NCBI RefSeq assembly: GCF_000332135.1
Contig: NZ_KB235896.1
Location: 5,227,356-5,291,355, forward strand
Source of the DNA: Anabaena sp. PCC 7108
GTDB lineage: Bacteria; Cyanobacteriota; Cyanobacteriia; Cyanobacteriales; Nostocaceae
DNA: 64,000 nt
Reading direction: 5' to 3'
In this document: piece after piece, positions 27,606 through 37,066 of the stretch
Position numbering within the stretch: position 1 is the stretch's first letter
Layout of the letters: every line of letters starts with the position of its first letter
Notes under the pieces: model-generated
What the model saw: the letters and a program-made list of their open reading frames with translations, nothing else
What the model was told of the DNA's origin: nothing
Databases searched by the model: none
Made by a program: the position numbers and the translations under genes

Positions 27606-28286
27606 CTACAACCGCAAAGTTTCCCAATCTAAATTAGATGCAATTTGAGCGAGTTTATCTAAATCAGTGGGATTTTCTAAATAGGGTAAACAACCCAAAA
27701 CAGGTATATGTGTAAATGAGCGAATTAAATCTGGTGGTGTTAAGTCAGCAATTTCTGCTTCAGTTCTAGATTGTGTACAATTAAGGACAATACCTTGTAA
27801 ATTAATCTTTTTCTCTCTAGCTAATGCTACATTAGCCACGGCTTGTGCGATCGCTCCCAATCTTACAGGTACAACCAACAGCGTCGGTAATCGCCATTCA
27901 CCCGCTAAATCAGCTACTGTCAATTCATCAGTAATCGGTGAACCTAAACCACCTAAAGCTTCAATCAACACCAAATCCCGTCCCTTTTGTAAATCTAGTA
28001 AAGCCTTCCAAACTATTGCTAAATCTACAAACCGATTTTCCTTAGCCGCAGCGATTGGTGGTGCTAAAGGTGCTTGAAAATACAAAGGAGTAATTTCTTC
28101 TGGAGACTGTTCTAGTGTAAAAAGACTTTGGTATAGTTCTCTGTCTCCCACACCCGATTGAATTGGTTTCATAATCCCTAAGCTACGGTGGGGGTAATAT
28201 TTCTGGAAATAAGCAGCTAGGGCTGTTGTCACAACAGTTTTACCTGCCTCAGTATCAGTTCCTGTGATTAGTAGTGTATTTAACAA
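27606..28286 (-). CDS. bioD: Dethiobiotin synthetase BioD
   Basis: The 226-residue ATP-dependent ligase closes the ureido ring of dethiobiotin from 7,8-diaminopelargonate and CO2. The P-loop is [12 protein letters not shown] (about residues 8-19), then GIMKPIQSG with the catalytic Lys and [12 protein letters not shown]. Start is TTG 28286: no ATG precedes the conserved [10 protein letters not shown], and an in-frame TAA lies six codons upstream. No other biotin genes are in the window. Confidence 0.92.
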   Translation of the reverse strand: MLNTLLITGTDTEAGKTVVTTALAAYFQKYYPHRSLGIMKPIQSGVGDRELYQSLFTLEQSPEEITPLYFQAPLAPPIAAAKENRFVDLAIVWKALLDLQKGRDLVLIEALGGLGSPITDELTVADLAGEWRLPTLLVVPVRLGAIAQAVANVALAREKKINLQGIVLNCTQSRTEAEIADLTPPDLIRSFTHIPVLGCLPYLENPTDLDKLAQIASNLDWETLRL

Positions 28287-28407
28287 TTTTTTTGCGAATA
28301 ATTATTGTTTATCTCTCAAGAAGAAAATATGACGGGGAAAGGAGTATAAAACCCCGGCTAAATCTCCCACTCAGTCGCAGAGATTTCAGGTAGAATCTGA
28401 ATCTCAC

Positions 28408-28433
28408 AAAAGAAAAGAAACGCTTTCCGCGTT
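28408..28433 (-). terminator. Terminator after the Ser/Thr kinase gene
   Basis: On the minus strand AACGC-GGAAA-GCGTT (28433-28419) is followed by TCTTTTCTTTT. The stem is short but GC-rich and is placed 50 nt after the kinase stop. Confidence 0.55.
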
Positions 28434-28482
28434 AGAGTATTTCTTTATTCAATGCTGGGACTATCCATAATTTAACTTAAAA

Positions 28483-30165
28483 TCATGGGGTTGGTGTTGT
28501 TTCAGGTAGTTGATTATTTTCTCCTGTAGCGGCAGTTGGTGTCGGTGTAGGCGTTTCCGTTGGTGTCGGTGTAGGCGTTTCCGTTGGTGCAGGTGTAGGC
28601 GTTTCCGTTGGTGCAGGTGTAGGCGTTTCCGTTGGTGCAGGTGTGGGCGTTTCCGTTGGTGTCGGTGTGGGCGTTTCCGTTGGTGTAAGTTTAATTGGAT
28701 TTTCTAAAGCAACAATCAGAGTATAGTCACTAAAAGTAATTCCCTCAGCCAAACTTAATTGAATAGTATATTTACCAGCATTCTGTAATACTTGTTGATC
28801 TGAATTGTCAATGGGTTGACCATTGGGTGCTAATACAGAGAGTAAAATACTACTTCTTGGGTCAACTGATAGACTTAATATTTGCCCAGCTTCACCCGCA
28901 AAACTATACTTAATAATTTGATTTTCTTGGAGAGAACCCTGTTCTCTTGCTGGGTTCGATGAGTCTAAATTGAGAGAGTTATTAAATACAGCAGGTTGAG
29001 TATTGGTAGGTATAGGTGTAGGTGTAGGTGCAAAAATTGTACCACCAGTAATCACCGGGGAAGGGAAATCCTGTGGCGTTTGGATTGCTTCTGGTGGAGT
29101 CTTAGACGGATTGCGGATAGAGTTTACCACTGCCCAAGAACCGAATCCCGCTAAAATAACTACAGCACTACCGATAGCCCCAATTGCCAATGGACTATCT
29201 AGGATAGAACTAGTTTGGTTTGGTGAAATTACAGGTGCAGGTTTGTTAGATGGTCGTGGTATCGGGTCAGGACGACGACCAACAGCGACAGTCTGCATAC
29301 GCGATATATTGGGCTGAGGGATATGGGGTTGATTTAGAGACGACAATGCTGATTGTACTTGGGCAGCACTTTGATAGCGATCGCCAGGAATATAACTCAA
29401 CATTCGCTGCAAAACCTCAGCAAATTGCGGTTTCACTTGTACCCACTGTTGCCAATTCCAAGTTAGTTGCGTTTCGTCAAATAAATCTGCCGGTTCTTTC
29501 CCAGTCAGCAAAACTATTGCCGTGACTGCCAGTGCATATAGGTCACTATTGGGATAAGCTCGTCCTGATTGCATTTGCTCACTCGGAGAATAGCCTAATT
29601 TACCCACAGTAGTCTCAGAAGTCTTATTTGGCGAGTGTAGTCGTGTTGCTAGTTCTTTCACTACCCCAAAATCAATCAATACAGGCTTGGTATCACTATC
29701 CCGTAAAATCAAATTATCAGGAGAAATATCTCGGTGAACAATTCCTAAGCCGTGAAGATGCGCTAATACTGGTAGCAAAGAGTTTAGTAAAGATAAGACT
29801 TCAGCCTCGGTGAAAGTTTGACCGACAGCTTGACGTTCAGCTAAAAGCATCTGGTATGTCTTACCAGCAACGTAATCCTGTACCAAAAAAAAGCGTTGGT
29901 CTTGTTCAAATTTTTCCCTAAACTTCGGTATTTGAGGATGCTCAATTTGATACAGGGTTGCTGCTTCTCGTTCAAACAGTTCCTGTGCTTTCTTTCCACC
30001 ATGAACTCCCGTAGCCGTCAGCATCAATTCCTTAATCGCGCATAGTTCGTTAAAACGTCTCTGGTCTTCTGCAAGATAGGTTCTACCAAATCCCCCTTGT
30101 CCAAGGATGTGAATAATCCGATAACGATTTTGCAGGATAGTACCAACTGTAATGGGTGTTTGCAT
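28483..30165 (-). CDS. Membrane-anchored Ser/Thr protein kinase with Pro/Thr-rich C-terminus
   Basis: The 560-residue Hanks-type kinase has a Gly loop LGQGGFGRTY, Lys45 in CAIKEL, the HRD loop at 144-146 (HRDISPDNLIL) and DFG at 165-167, all intact. A single membrane segment (about 325-347, IGAIGSAVVILAGFGSWAVV) separates the cytoplasmic kinase from an external part. That part resembles a PPC-type beta domain (about 400-485). It ends in a (TPTPTETP)n tail encoded by a 24-bp tandem repeat. The repeat length is likely to vary between strains. The ligand and targets are unknown. Confidence 0.9.
   Translation of the reverse strand: MQTPITVGTILQNRYRIIHILGQGGFGRTYLAEDQRRFNELCAIKELMLTATGVHGGKKAQELFEREAATLYQIEHPQIPKFREKFEQDQRFFLVQDYVAGKTYQMLLAERQAVGQTFTEAEVLSLLNSLLPVLAHLHGLGIVHRDISPDNLILRDSDTKPVLIDFGVVKELATRLHSPNKTSETTVGKLGYSPSEQMQSGRAYPNSDLYALAVTAIVLLTGKEPADLFDETQLTWNWQQWVQVKPQFAEVLQRMLSYIPGDRYQSAAQVQSALSSLNQPHIPQPNISRMQTVAVGRRPDPIPRPSNKPAPVISPNQTSSILDSPLAIGAIGSAVVILAGFGSWAVVNSIRNPSKTPPEAIQTPQDFPSPVITGGTIFAPTPTPIPTNTQPAVFNNSLNLDSSNPAREQGSLQENQIIKYSFAGEAGQILSLSVDPRSSILLSVLAPNGQPIDNSDQQVLQNAGKYTIQLSLAEGITFSDYTLIVALENPIKLTPTETPTPTPTETPTPAPTETPTPAPTETPTPAPTETPTPTPTETPTPTPTAATGENNQLPETTPTP
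28543..28686 (-). repeat. 24-bp coding tandem repeat in the kinase tail
   Basis: About six copies of a 24-bp unit (plus-strand form GGCGTTTCCGTTGGTGCAGG and variants ending TGTA or TGTG) encode the 8-residue unit TPAPTETP or TPTPTETP. Copies differ mainly at GTGTCGG/GTGCAGG, giving Thr/Ala alternation. The frame is preserved. Confidence 0.9.
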
Positions 30166-31393
30166 GATAGATATATGAATACATTGAATTTAAAAGCAAC
30201 TGAGCTATGGCAATCCTAATTTGATTCGTGATACCGTTTCTTTATGAAAATACACCTCATTCGTCCACTCAGCAGGGCTTTGTCTGTGTAGCCCCAGAAT
30301 TGTATTCTGAGGGAGAATATAGCGCAACCTCACATAAAATTGGGATGAGATATTTTTTCTGGCGTTGCATAATTGCGGGATGATTTGAGAAACTGCGTCA
30401 ATATATAATCACCGCGTCTCCCTGTCTCCGCGTCCCCGCTTCAGCCTCAATCATCCCCTTATTCAGCAACGGCTTTTTTCTCAGGAGTCTAGAATTCTCT
30501 GATCATAATCAACATTCAGAAACTTCCTCAGTCAGGATGTGCTAGACACAGGGGACGCTCTAATTTAGATTACTGTGCTTCAAGAAGTATCAGCAACCTT
30601 AGCCAGAGCTTCTGCTCTTATCCTGACACAGGACACATCTGTAATAGCTTGGGAATCAAGGCTGTTATCTCAACTCTGGATCATCAATTAATTATTAACA
30701 GCGCTTTTCCCTGCTCTTCTACCCTAACAACAATTAGGATATTGTTTGATTTGGAAGTCTCTGAAATCTCTTTGTGTCACCACCTCAACCTTAATGATAA
30801 GTCTATCTCTAGAGACTAGCAAAGCTCACAACCGGAATTGATATTAGTAGTTGAGTGATTAACAACCGGAATATCTCAACACAAATTCTCAAACTTTCTC
30901 AATTTGGCGCTAGTATCATAAGGTAATGGATTGCAACGTCAATTCTTACTCAAAGGTATTCTAATACCTGAGAGCCAACTTAAATATCTCTTTATAATCT
31001 GTAAATAATTTTTTTCCCAGTTATAAAAGAAGCAGGTAGAATAAGTAATCTACCATACCGAATTTTCAAATATTGGGTGGCCTACTCCCCCCGAAAAACT
31101 TGAAACTATGAAGCTATTGGCAAGAATAGAGATCAGTAAAATCCTCAGTGGTGCTTTTTCCAAAAGAACTAGAAAATTAGTGAATGCAATTCTATGGAGA
31201 AATATTTCAAATTTGTATGAGAGCTTCAACAGAACCACCATCTGTTGCCAGGTAGATCAGGTCTTGAACTAATGAGAAAATATGGACACCACAGACTTTT
31301 AAGCCTGTTGTCCGTTGCCTGTTCCCTGCTATACATATGTTTTGTTTAGTCTATGTCGATTAAATCTGCTAAATTTCTGATGATAATATTGCC
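30166..31393. other. 1.2-kb spacer between the kinase and prs
   Basis: No supported gene was found; a 63-codon minus-strand frame at 31050-31241 has no protein-like features. The region contains a MITE-like element (30361-30473) and two direct ACAACCGGAAT motifs near 30829 and 30862 that could be protein-binding sites. The remainder is otherwise featureless AT-rich sequence up to prs. Part of it must hold the prs promoter, which I could not place. Confidence 0.6.
30361..30473. mobile_element. MITE-like element, 113 bp, with 8-bp target duplication
   Basis: The ends are GGCGTTGCATAATTGCGGGA and, on the other strand, GCCGTTGCTGAATAAGGGGA; both continue TGATT. They are imperfect terminal inverted repeats. 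Direct repeats TTTTTTCT flank the element at 30353-30360 and 30474-30481. The centre holds CCGCGTCTCC-type repeats. The GTTGCTGAA core and the 8-bp duplication match the element at 8437-8634. Confidence 0.65.
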
Positions 31394-32410
31394 ATGAATG
31401 CACATCGAGGATCTGCTGTGCTTACTTCCGCAACTTTAAAAATGGAACCAGCCGCAACAGGAATGACTGAAAATCATCGTCTGCGTCTGTTTTCTGGTTC
31501 TGCCAATTTACAACTATCTCAAGAAGTTTCTCGTTACCTGGGAATGGAATTGGGGCCAATGATTCGCAAAAGATTTGCGGACGGTGAACTTTATGTTCAA
31601 ATCCAAGAATCGATTCGCGGTTGTGATGTCTATTTAATCCAGCCAAGTTGTCAACCGGTTAACGACCACTTGATGGAATTACTGATTATGATTGATGCCT
31701 GTCGTCGGGCTTCTGCACGGCAGATTACAGCAGTACTTCCATACTATGGTTATGCTCGTGCCGACCGTAAAACCGCTGGACGAGAATCAATTACTGCCAA
31801 GTTAGTTGCTAACTTAATTACTGAAGCAGGTGCTAACCGGATTTTAGCAATGGATTTGCACGCAGCACAAATTCAAGGTTATTTCGATATTCCCTTTGAT
31901 CATGTTTATGGTTCCCCTGTTTTACTAGATTATTTGACGAGTAAAGCACTACACGACATTGTCGTTGTTTCCCCTGATGTTGGTGGTGTCGCGCGGGCAA
32001 GAGCATTTGCCAAAAAGCTGAATGATGCACCATTGGCAATTATTGACAAACGTCGTCAGGCTCACAATGTAGCTGAAGTTTTGAACGTCATTGGTGATGT
32101 CAAAGGTAAAACAGCTGTTTTGGTAGATGACATGATTGATACAGGTGGCACAATTGCTGAAGGCGCTAGATTGCTGCGGGCTGAAGGTGCAAGTCAGGTG
32201 TATGCCTGTGCTACCCATGCAGTATTTTCACCACCGGCAATTGAGCGGTTATCAGGTGGATTGTTTGAAGAAGTCATCGTCACTAATACAATTCCCATTC
32301 CAGAAAAAAATCGGTTTCCACAACTTGTAGTGCTTTCAGTTGCTAATTTGCTTGGAGAAGCCATCTGGCGAATTCATGAAGATAGCTCTCTGAGTAGTTT
32401 ATTTCGCTAA
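31394..32410 (+). CDS. prs: Ribose-phosphate pyrophosphokinase
   Basis: The 338-residue enzyme makes PRPP from ribose-5-phosphate and ATP for purine, pyrimidine, His, Trp and NAD synthesis. It has LRLFSGSANLQLSQEV, RFADGELYVQI, LPYYGYARADRK (ATP flexible loop) and the PRPP loop VLVDDMIDTGGT near residue 245. The first ~22 residues precede the conserved domain, as in other cyanobacterial forms; an internal ATG at residue 24 is an alternative. It is a single-gene unit with its own terminator. Confidence 0.96.
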   Translation: MNAHRGSAVLTSATLKMEPAATGMTENHRLRLFSGSANLQLSQEVSRYLGMELGPMIRKRFADGELYVQIQESIRGCDVYLIQPSCQPVNDHLMELLIMIDACRRASARQITAVLPYYGYARADRKTAGRESITAKLVANLITEAGANRILAMDLHAAQIQGYFDIPFDHVYGSPVLLDYLTSKALHDIVVVSPDVGGVARARAFAKKLNDAPLAIIDKRRQAHNVAEVLNVIGDVKGKTAVLVDDMIDTGGTIAEGARLLRAEGASQVYACATHAVFSPPAIERLSGGLFEEVIVTNTIPIPEKNRFPQLVVLSVANLLGEAIWRIHEDSSLSSLFR

Positions 32411-32453
32411 CGTACAAAAAACATCCTCTTTAAGGAGTATTAAGATAGTAAAT

Positions 32454-32494
32454 ATGAAGGATGAAATTTGCTAATTTTTATCCTTCATTTTTTA
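32454..32494 (+). terminator. prs intrinsic terminator
   Basis: ATGAAGGAT (32454-32462) pairs with ATCCTTCAT (32480-32488) and continues into a T run. It lies 44 nt after the prs stop. Confidence 0.85.
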
Positions 32495-32522
32495 TAATTA
32501 ATTTTGCTGATGCTTTTGGGAA

Positions 32523-33314
32523 TTAACGCCACTTTTCACTCCAAGCACCTGTAACATTAAAACCACCATTTACAGGAGTTAATTTCAAAGAACCATAACC
32601 AAAAGTATTGCAAATTAGACCAAAACCAGCAGCACAAATATCACTTGCACCGTAACCATTTAAACCACGAGTTCCGAGATGGGAATAAGTTGTTCCTCCC
32701 CAATTACCATTACCAAACCAGGTTGTGTTTTTTAGTCCGACACGAAGAACGCAACGTAAACCTTCACCTCGACGATTTCCATTCAAGTCAGAAACTTTGT
32801 ATTCATCTAAATATCGACCACAAGTTGTTGGTTTTGGCAAAGGTTTGTAATGGGTAGATTGAACTAATTGCCATTCTTCATTCCATGCACCGGTGACACG
32901 AATTGTCGATGAATTTATGACGTTAATGTTGAGATTTCCGGGAAAATTATTATTGATATCTTCGCCATTACCATGAATATCTGAGGCAAAACCAACAAGA
33001 TTAGAACCTCTGTAAATTGCTTGTCCGAGATGACGATATTTTGCACCACCCCAATTACCTTCGCCATACCATGCTAATCGGGGAATTCTATTACTTGGTT
33101 TACCTTCACTAAATTTAACGCAGCGAATACCAAAACCTTGACGGTTATTTAATGGTTTGACAATATAGGTACGAAGATGAGGTTCACAGGTAAAGCTGGA
33201 TTTTTGAACTACGTGCAAATTTTGTAATGTTGGTACTTGTGCTAAGGTGCTAGTTGTAGCAGTTAGGGCAGTTATAGTCCCAATTGTTAAAGATTTTATT
33301 GTTTGGCGAAACAT
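32523..33314 (-). CDS. Secreted protein with two tandem W-G-G repeats, unknown function
   Basis: The 263-residue protein has a signal peptide (about 1-25, ending STLAQ). The mature part is two homologous halves, about 40-150 and 165-263. Each has C...(Y/L)..Y.V..LN..(Q/R)G.G(I/L)RCV, then WYGEGNWGG or WFGNGNWGG, an HLG motif, and a closing VTGAW(N/S)E(E/K)W. Each half has conserved Cys that may pair. The pattern suggests a duplicated small beta domain, perhaps carbohydrate binding; that is a guess. It is divergent from the sigma-like gene, 83 bp apart. Confidence 0.65.
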   Translation of the reverse strand: MFRQTIKSLTIGTITALTATTSTLAQVPTLQNLHVVQKSSFTCEPHLRTYIVKPLNNRQGFGIRCVKFSEGKPSNRIPRLAWYGEGNWGGAKYRHLGQAIYRGSNLVGFASDIHGNGEDINNNFPGNLNINVINSSTIRVTGAWNEEWQLVQSTHYKPLPKPTTCGRYLDEYKVSDLNGNRRGEGLRCVLRVGLKNTTWFGNGNWGGTTYSHLGTRGLNGYGASDICAAGFGLICNTFGYGSLKLTPVNGGFNVTGAWSEKWR

Positions 33315-33397
33315 AGTTATCTTTGGTTGTAGTAAAGTTTGTTTGTGAAAGCTTTATTAATGCCTTCACTGTTTATTAGGTAGAGTAATTATTTTTT

Positions 33398-34639
33398 ATG
33401 CACTCTCGAAAAAACATCATTGAAATTTTTTCAACCTTTGTGCAATTTAGTAGCGATCGCTTTGACCATTGGGCGGTAGAATCGAAACTGCGGCGCAGTA
33501 TGCAAAGTTGTCTCAACCGCACACCCCAAGAAACATCGGAATCGTTCTGGGAATTATATTGGTATAAGTTTTGGCAGGTGACAGAAACTCAGCGTTTAGC
33601 GAAACAACATCTCACCGCTTACTTACAGGAATCTTGTTATTGGGTATCGCAAAAAACAGTTACAAGTTTTGCTAGTACGCAGTATCAACTTTCAGACTGC
33701 TTTCAAATTGCAATTTCCCAAGTAGAGAAAATTTTCCAAGGTTTTAACCCAAATCAAAGCTTTAGTCTCAAAAATTACGCAACTACGATTTTTAGTAATT
33801 CTATTCGAGAGACTTTGCGTCAACGTCATGAAGTTGATATCTGCACAGATTGGGGATTATTGCGGAAAATCACGAAAAAGCGGTTGCTGGAATCGTTAGA
33901 AACTGCGGGTTTATCTCCCGCTGAGGTGAATGCTTATACAATGGCTTGGGAATGCTTCAAAACCTGCTATGTTCCTTCTCCCACAGGTACGTCTCGTCAA
34001 CTTCCTCCCCCAGATTTAGCAACTTGGAATGCGATCGCTAAAAGTTATAATTCTCAAAGCAGTCAACAAGTAAATCCCCAAACTCTGGAAAAATGGCTGC
34101 TAAATACTGCTAAAGCTGTCCGCAAATATCTTTATCCCACACACAATTCTCTCAACACACCCAAAGGTGGGGATGATTCTTTAGAGTGGTTAGATAATCT
34201 TCCAGGCTTACAACAAGAGTCTTTAGTTAACGACATTATCGCCCAAGAAGAAGCAGCAACCAGAAATACCCAGCAAAGCGAAATCAATCAAGTCTTAATA
34301 ACCACAATATCCGAAATAGAACCACAATTACAGCAAATATTGCAATTATATTACCGTCAGCAACTAACCCAAGACAAAATTGCCAAACATTTAGAAATGC
34401 AGCAATATACCGTTTCTCGAAGACTGAAAAAAGCACAAGAATGTTTATTAAAATCTTTAGCTAACTGGAGTCGAGACACCCTGCATATTTCCATCACTTC
34501 AGACCTACTCAAAAATATGAGTATATTAATGGAAGAATGGCTACAAAATTATTACAGCAGAATTCAGGAGTCAGGAGGAGGCAGTGCGGTGGACGGGTTC
34601 CCCCGCATAAAGCAACTGCCGTTCAGGAGTCAGAATTAA
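33398..34639 (+). CDS. Sigma-70-like factor with C-terminal region 4
   Basis: The 413-residue protein resembles the large, divergent sigma-70-like proteins of filamentous cyanobacteria. The clearest part is a region-4-type helix-turn-helix, about 318-355: LQQILQLYYRQQLTQDKIAKH and TVSRRLKKAQECLLKSL. A region-2-like core is not obvious in the N-terminal 300 residues, although SLKNYATTIFSNSIRETLRQR is sigma-like. It is followed by a DUF1822 gene, a pairing common in Nostocales. The last ~22 residues are encoded by a dispersed repeat rather than by family sequence. Confidence 0.75.
   Translation: MHSRKNIIEIFSTFVQFSSDRFDHWAVESKLRRSMQSCLNRTPQETSESFWELYWYKFWQVTETQRLAKQHLTAYLQESCYWVSQKTVTSFASTQYQLSDCFQIAISQVEKIFQGFNPNQSFSLKNYATTIFSNSIRETLRQRHEVDICTDWGLLRKITKKRLLESLETAGLSPAEVNAYTMAWECFKTCYVPSPTGTSRQLPPPDLATWNAIAKSYNSQSSQQVNPQTLEKWLLNTAKAVRKYLYPTHNSLNTPKGGDDSLEWLDNLPGLQQESLVNDIIAQEEAATRNTQQSEINQVLITTISEIEPQLQQILQLYYRQQLTQDKIAKHLEMQQYTVSRRLKKAQECLLKSLANWSRDTLHISITSDLLKNMSILMEEWLQNYYSRIQESGGGSAVDGFPRIKQLPFRSQN
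34572..34634. repeat. Palindromic dispersed repeat forming the 3' end of the sigma-like gene
   Basis: GGCAGT (34580-34585) and ACTGCC (34615-34620) bracket an inner GCGG...CCCCGC pair, and direct copies of CAGGAGTCAG flank the whole element. It reads through in frame and supplies the residues SGGGSAVDGFPRIKQLP. Confidence 0.7.
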
Positions 34640-34697
34640 AAGTCTTTTGGTGTTTTCCTTTTGATTTCAAATTCCCAGTTAATTTAAGATTACATAT

Positions 34698-34749
34698 CTT
34701 CTTCCTTCTTCCTTCTTCCTTCTTCCTTCTTCCTTCTTCCTTCTTCCTT
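34698..34749. repeat. Heptamer repeat (TTCTTCC)n
   Basis: About seven tandem copies of TTCTTCC lie in the spacer between the sigma-like gene and the DUF1822 gene, followed by GCGGTTCATTAAATCC, itself a dispersed motif seen again near 45688. Confidence 0.9.
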
Positions 34750-34787
34750 CGCGGTTCATTAAATCCATATTCATTTAATCCCCAACC

Positions 34788-35930
34788 ATGCTAACCTTTG
34801 CGAACCCGACAGATTTAATCTTAGAAATTCCTAACCGACAGCAAGCGAGTCTTCGCAGTCAATCTTTTTCTAACTCATATTCTCGCTATCAAGCTTACAT
34901 TAATGAACTTTGTTTAAATGCTATCTTGCAATGGTTGCAAGAAGATTTGACACCACAAGCAAAGATATGGCTAACTACCACAGCATTATCCAGTTTTTGG
35001 GAATTTGTAAATGGAACTGCGGTCATAGTAGACTCCAAAAAATTGATTTTGGTTCCTCAAGACACAATTGATTTGAGTGAATTCCGCGTACCTCAAGAAT
35101 GGGTAGATATACCAAACTGGGTAGGAGATTATTATTTAGCTGTACAAGTAGAACCAGAAGATAGTTATGTGAAAATTTGGGGTTATTGTACCCATGCACA
35201 TCTGAAAACAAAAGGTAGTTATGATGCAGTTGAACGCACTTATTCCCTAGATGCAAGTGATATAATCCAAGATATCAATGTATTAACATTAACATTGCAG
35301 CTTTGTGCAACTGAAACCACACGCACCGCTATTACTCCCCTACCAGATATACCACTAACACAAGCCCAAAATCTGATTACCCGGTTAGCAAATCCAGAAA
35401 TAATCACCCCCCGGTTAGCAATTCCTTTTTCGCTATGGGGTGCATTAATTGAAAATGGTGGTTGGCGAAAAAGCCTATATCAAAAGCGTTTAGGACTACC
35501 AGAACAATGGTCTATTTTAGAATGGTTAGAAACTGGTATATCTGAAATTGCGGAAAATATAGGTTGGGGAAAATTGAATTTAGAAATGGGTGCAGCTACT
35601 GCTAGAAGTATAACAGAAACTCAACCACAACAAACCTTATTTAGACAATTAGAAATTGCAGGACAACTATACGAATTACTAGTCATACCCCAAACCGAAG
35701 AAACTTGGCGCTTTGAATTGCGTAACCTCACTATTGCTGCAACCATACCCGGTGGTTTTAAACTCCGACTTCTCACCGAAGATTTACAACCTTTCCCCGA
35801 TAATGAAGCAGTAGCCACAACTGCGGTACAATCAATATTTGTAGATGTAGCCTTAGAACCAGGAGAAGGTATAGTTTGGGAAATTGAACCCTTACCAGAA
35901 AACTATGACCGGGAAATTCTCAGGTTTTAA
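34788..35930 (+). CDS. DUF1822 family protein
   Basis: The 380-residue soluble protein has FWEFVNGTAVIVDSKKLILVP and VPQEWVDIPNWVGDYYLAVQV near the N-terminus and a C-terminal domain ending VFVDVALEPGEGIVWEIEPLP-like (here SIFVDVALEPGEGIVWEI). This is the DUF1822 pattern of cyanobacteria. Such genes commonly follow a sigma-like gene, as here, sometimes with a CHAT-domain gene that is absent in this window. Function is unknown; a regulatory or sensory role with the sigma-like protein is an inference from pairing. Confidence 0.8.
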   Translation: MLTFANPTDLILEIPNRQQASLRSQSFSNSYSRYQAYINELCLNAILQWLQEDLTPQAKIWLTTTALSSFWEFVNGTAVIVDSKKLILVPQDTIDLSEFRVPQEWVDIPNWVGDYYLAVQVEPEDSYVKIWGYCTHAHLKTKGSYDAVERTYSLDASDIIQDINVLTLTLQLCATETTRTAITPLPDIPLTQAQNLITRLANPEIITPRLAIPFSLWGALIENGGWRKSLYQKRLGLPEQWSILEWLETGISEIAENIGWGKLNLEMGAATARSITETQPQQTLFRQLEIAGQLYELLVIPQTEETWRFELRNLTIAATIPGGFKLRLLTEDLQPFPDNEAVATTAVQSIFVDVALEPGEGIVWEIEPLPENYDREILRF

Positions 35931-35971
35931 TTATATATCTTTTGCACTCTTACTGAAAATTTTAACTGCTT

Positions 35972-37066
35972 ATGATTGGGGTCGCCATTGTCGGGACTGG
36001 GTTTGGTCAAAAAGTTCATATTCCCGCATTTCAAGCACATCACAAAACCGAAATAGTCGCTGTTTATCATCGAGATATAAATAAAGCTCAAGCTATTGCT
36101 ACAGCTAATAATATTCCCCATGCTAGTGATAACTTAACAGAAATTCTCGCTTTATCAGAAGTTCAAGCAGTCAGCATTTCTACACCGCCATTTTTACATT
36201 ATGAAATGGCTAAACAAGTTTTAGAAGCTGGTAAACATCTCTTACTAGAAAAACCTATTACTTTAAATGCCACTGAAGCCAAAGAATTATATCAGTTAGC
36301 AAAAAATAAAGGTGTAATTGCAACTGTAGATTTTGAATTTCGCTTTATCCCCGCATGGCAATTTTTTTCACAACTCTTATCCTCAAATTATGTAGGGAAT
36401 GTGCGCTTAATTAAAATTGATTGGTTGGGTGCTTCCCGTGCAGATGTTTCCCGTCCTTGGAATTGGTATTCTGCAAAAGATCAAGGTGGTGGTGCATTAG
36501 GATCTTTAGGTTCCCATGCTTTTGATTATATTAACTGGCTATTTGGAACAGTTCACAAATTAAACGTGCATTTAAGTACAGCAATTACCGAAAGAATTGA
36601 CCCAGCAAATGGAGAATTAAAACCAGTAAATACAGATGATAATTGTTTGATATCTTTGGAATTAGCAAATGGTACACCTTGTCAAGTTGCTATTAGTGCA
36701 GTGGTTCATGCAGAAAGAACTCATCGAGTAGAAGTGTATGGAGATAAAGGTACAATAATTTTAGGTAATGATAATCAAAAAGATTATATTCATGGTTTTC
36801 GGGTTTGGAGTTTTCAACCTGGTCAACCTTTAACAGAAATAGAAATTCCTAAACAATTACTATTTCCCCAACATTATAATGATGGTCGTATTTGTGCATT
36901 TCTTCGTGTCGTTGATGAATGGGTAAAAGGAATTGAAACTCAGCAGGAAATTACACCATCTTTGCGAGAAGGAGTTTATTCGCAATTATTAATGGATTTA
37001 TCTCATCAATCAAATGATTTAAGAAGTTGGGTAAATGTGCCGAGTTTAGAATCATTTTTGGCTTAA
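35972..37066 (+). CDS. Gfo/Idh/MocA family NAD(P)-dependent oxidoreductase
   Basis: The 364-residue protein starts MIGVAIVGTGFGQKVHIPAF, with the Rossmann GxGxxG-type motif at 8-13. The family catalytic-region motif EKPIT lies near residue 93. The C-terminal domain includes GGGALGSLGSHAFDYINWLFG (split across motif SHAFD). Members oxidise or reduce sugars, inositols or related compounds; the substrate is not predictable. It follows the DUF1822 gene by 41 bp on the same strand and may share its transcript. Confidence 0.92.
   Translation: MIGVAIVGTGFGQKVHIPAFQAHHKTEIVAVYHRDINKAQAIATANNIPHASDNLTEILALSEVQAVSISTPPFLHYEMAKQVLEAGKHLLLEKPITLNATEAKELYQLAKNKGVIATVDFEFRFIPAWQFFSQLLSSNYVGNVRLIKIDWLGASRADVSRPWNWYSAKDQGGGALGSLGSHAFDYINWLFGTVHKLNVHLSTAITERIDPANGELKPVNTDDNCLISLELANGTPCQVAISAVVHAERTHRVEVYGDKGTIILGNDNQKDYIHGFRVWSFQPGQPLTEIEIPKQLLFPQHYNDGRICAFLRVVDEWVKGIETQQEITPSLREGVYSQLLMDLSHQSNDLRSWVNVPSLESFLA

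Noticed and set aside
28510-28707. 65-codon plus-strand frame rich in Arg, Cys and Trp
   Set aside because: It is the reverse complement of the kinase's Pro/Thr repeat; its periodic composition is an artefact of the 24-bp repeat.
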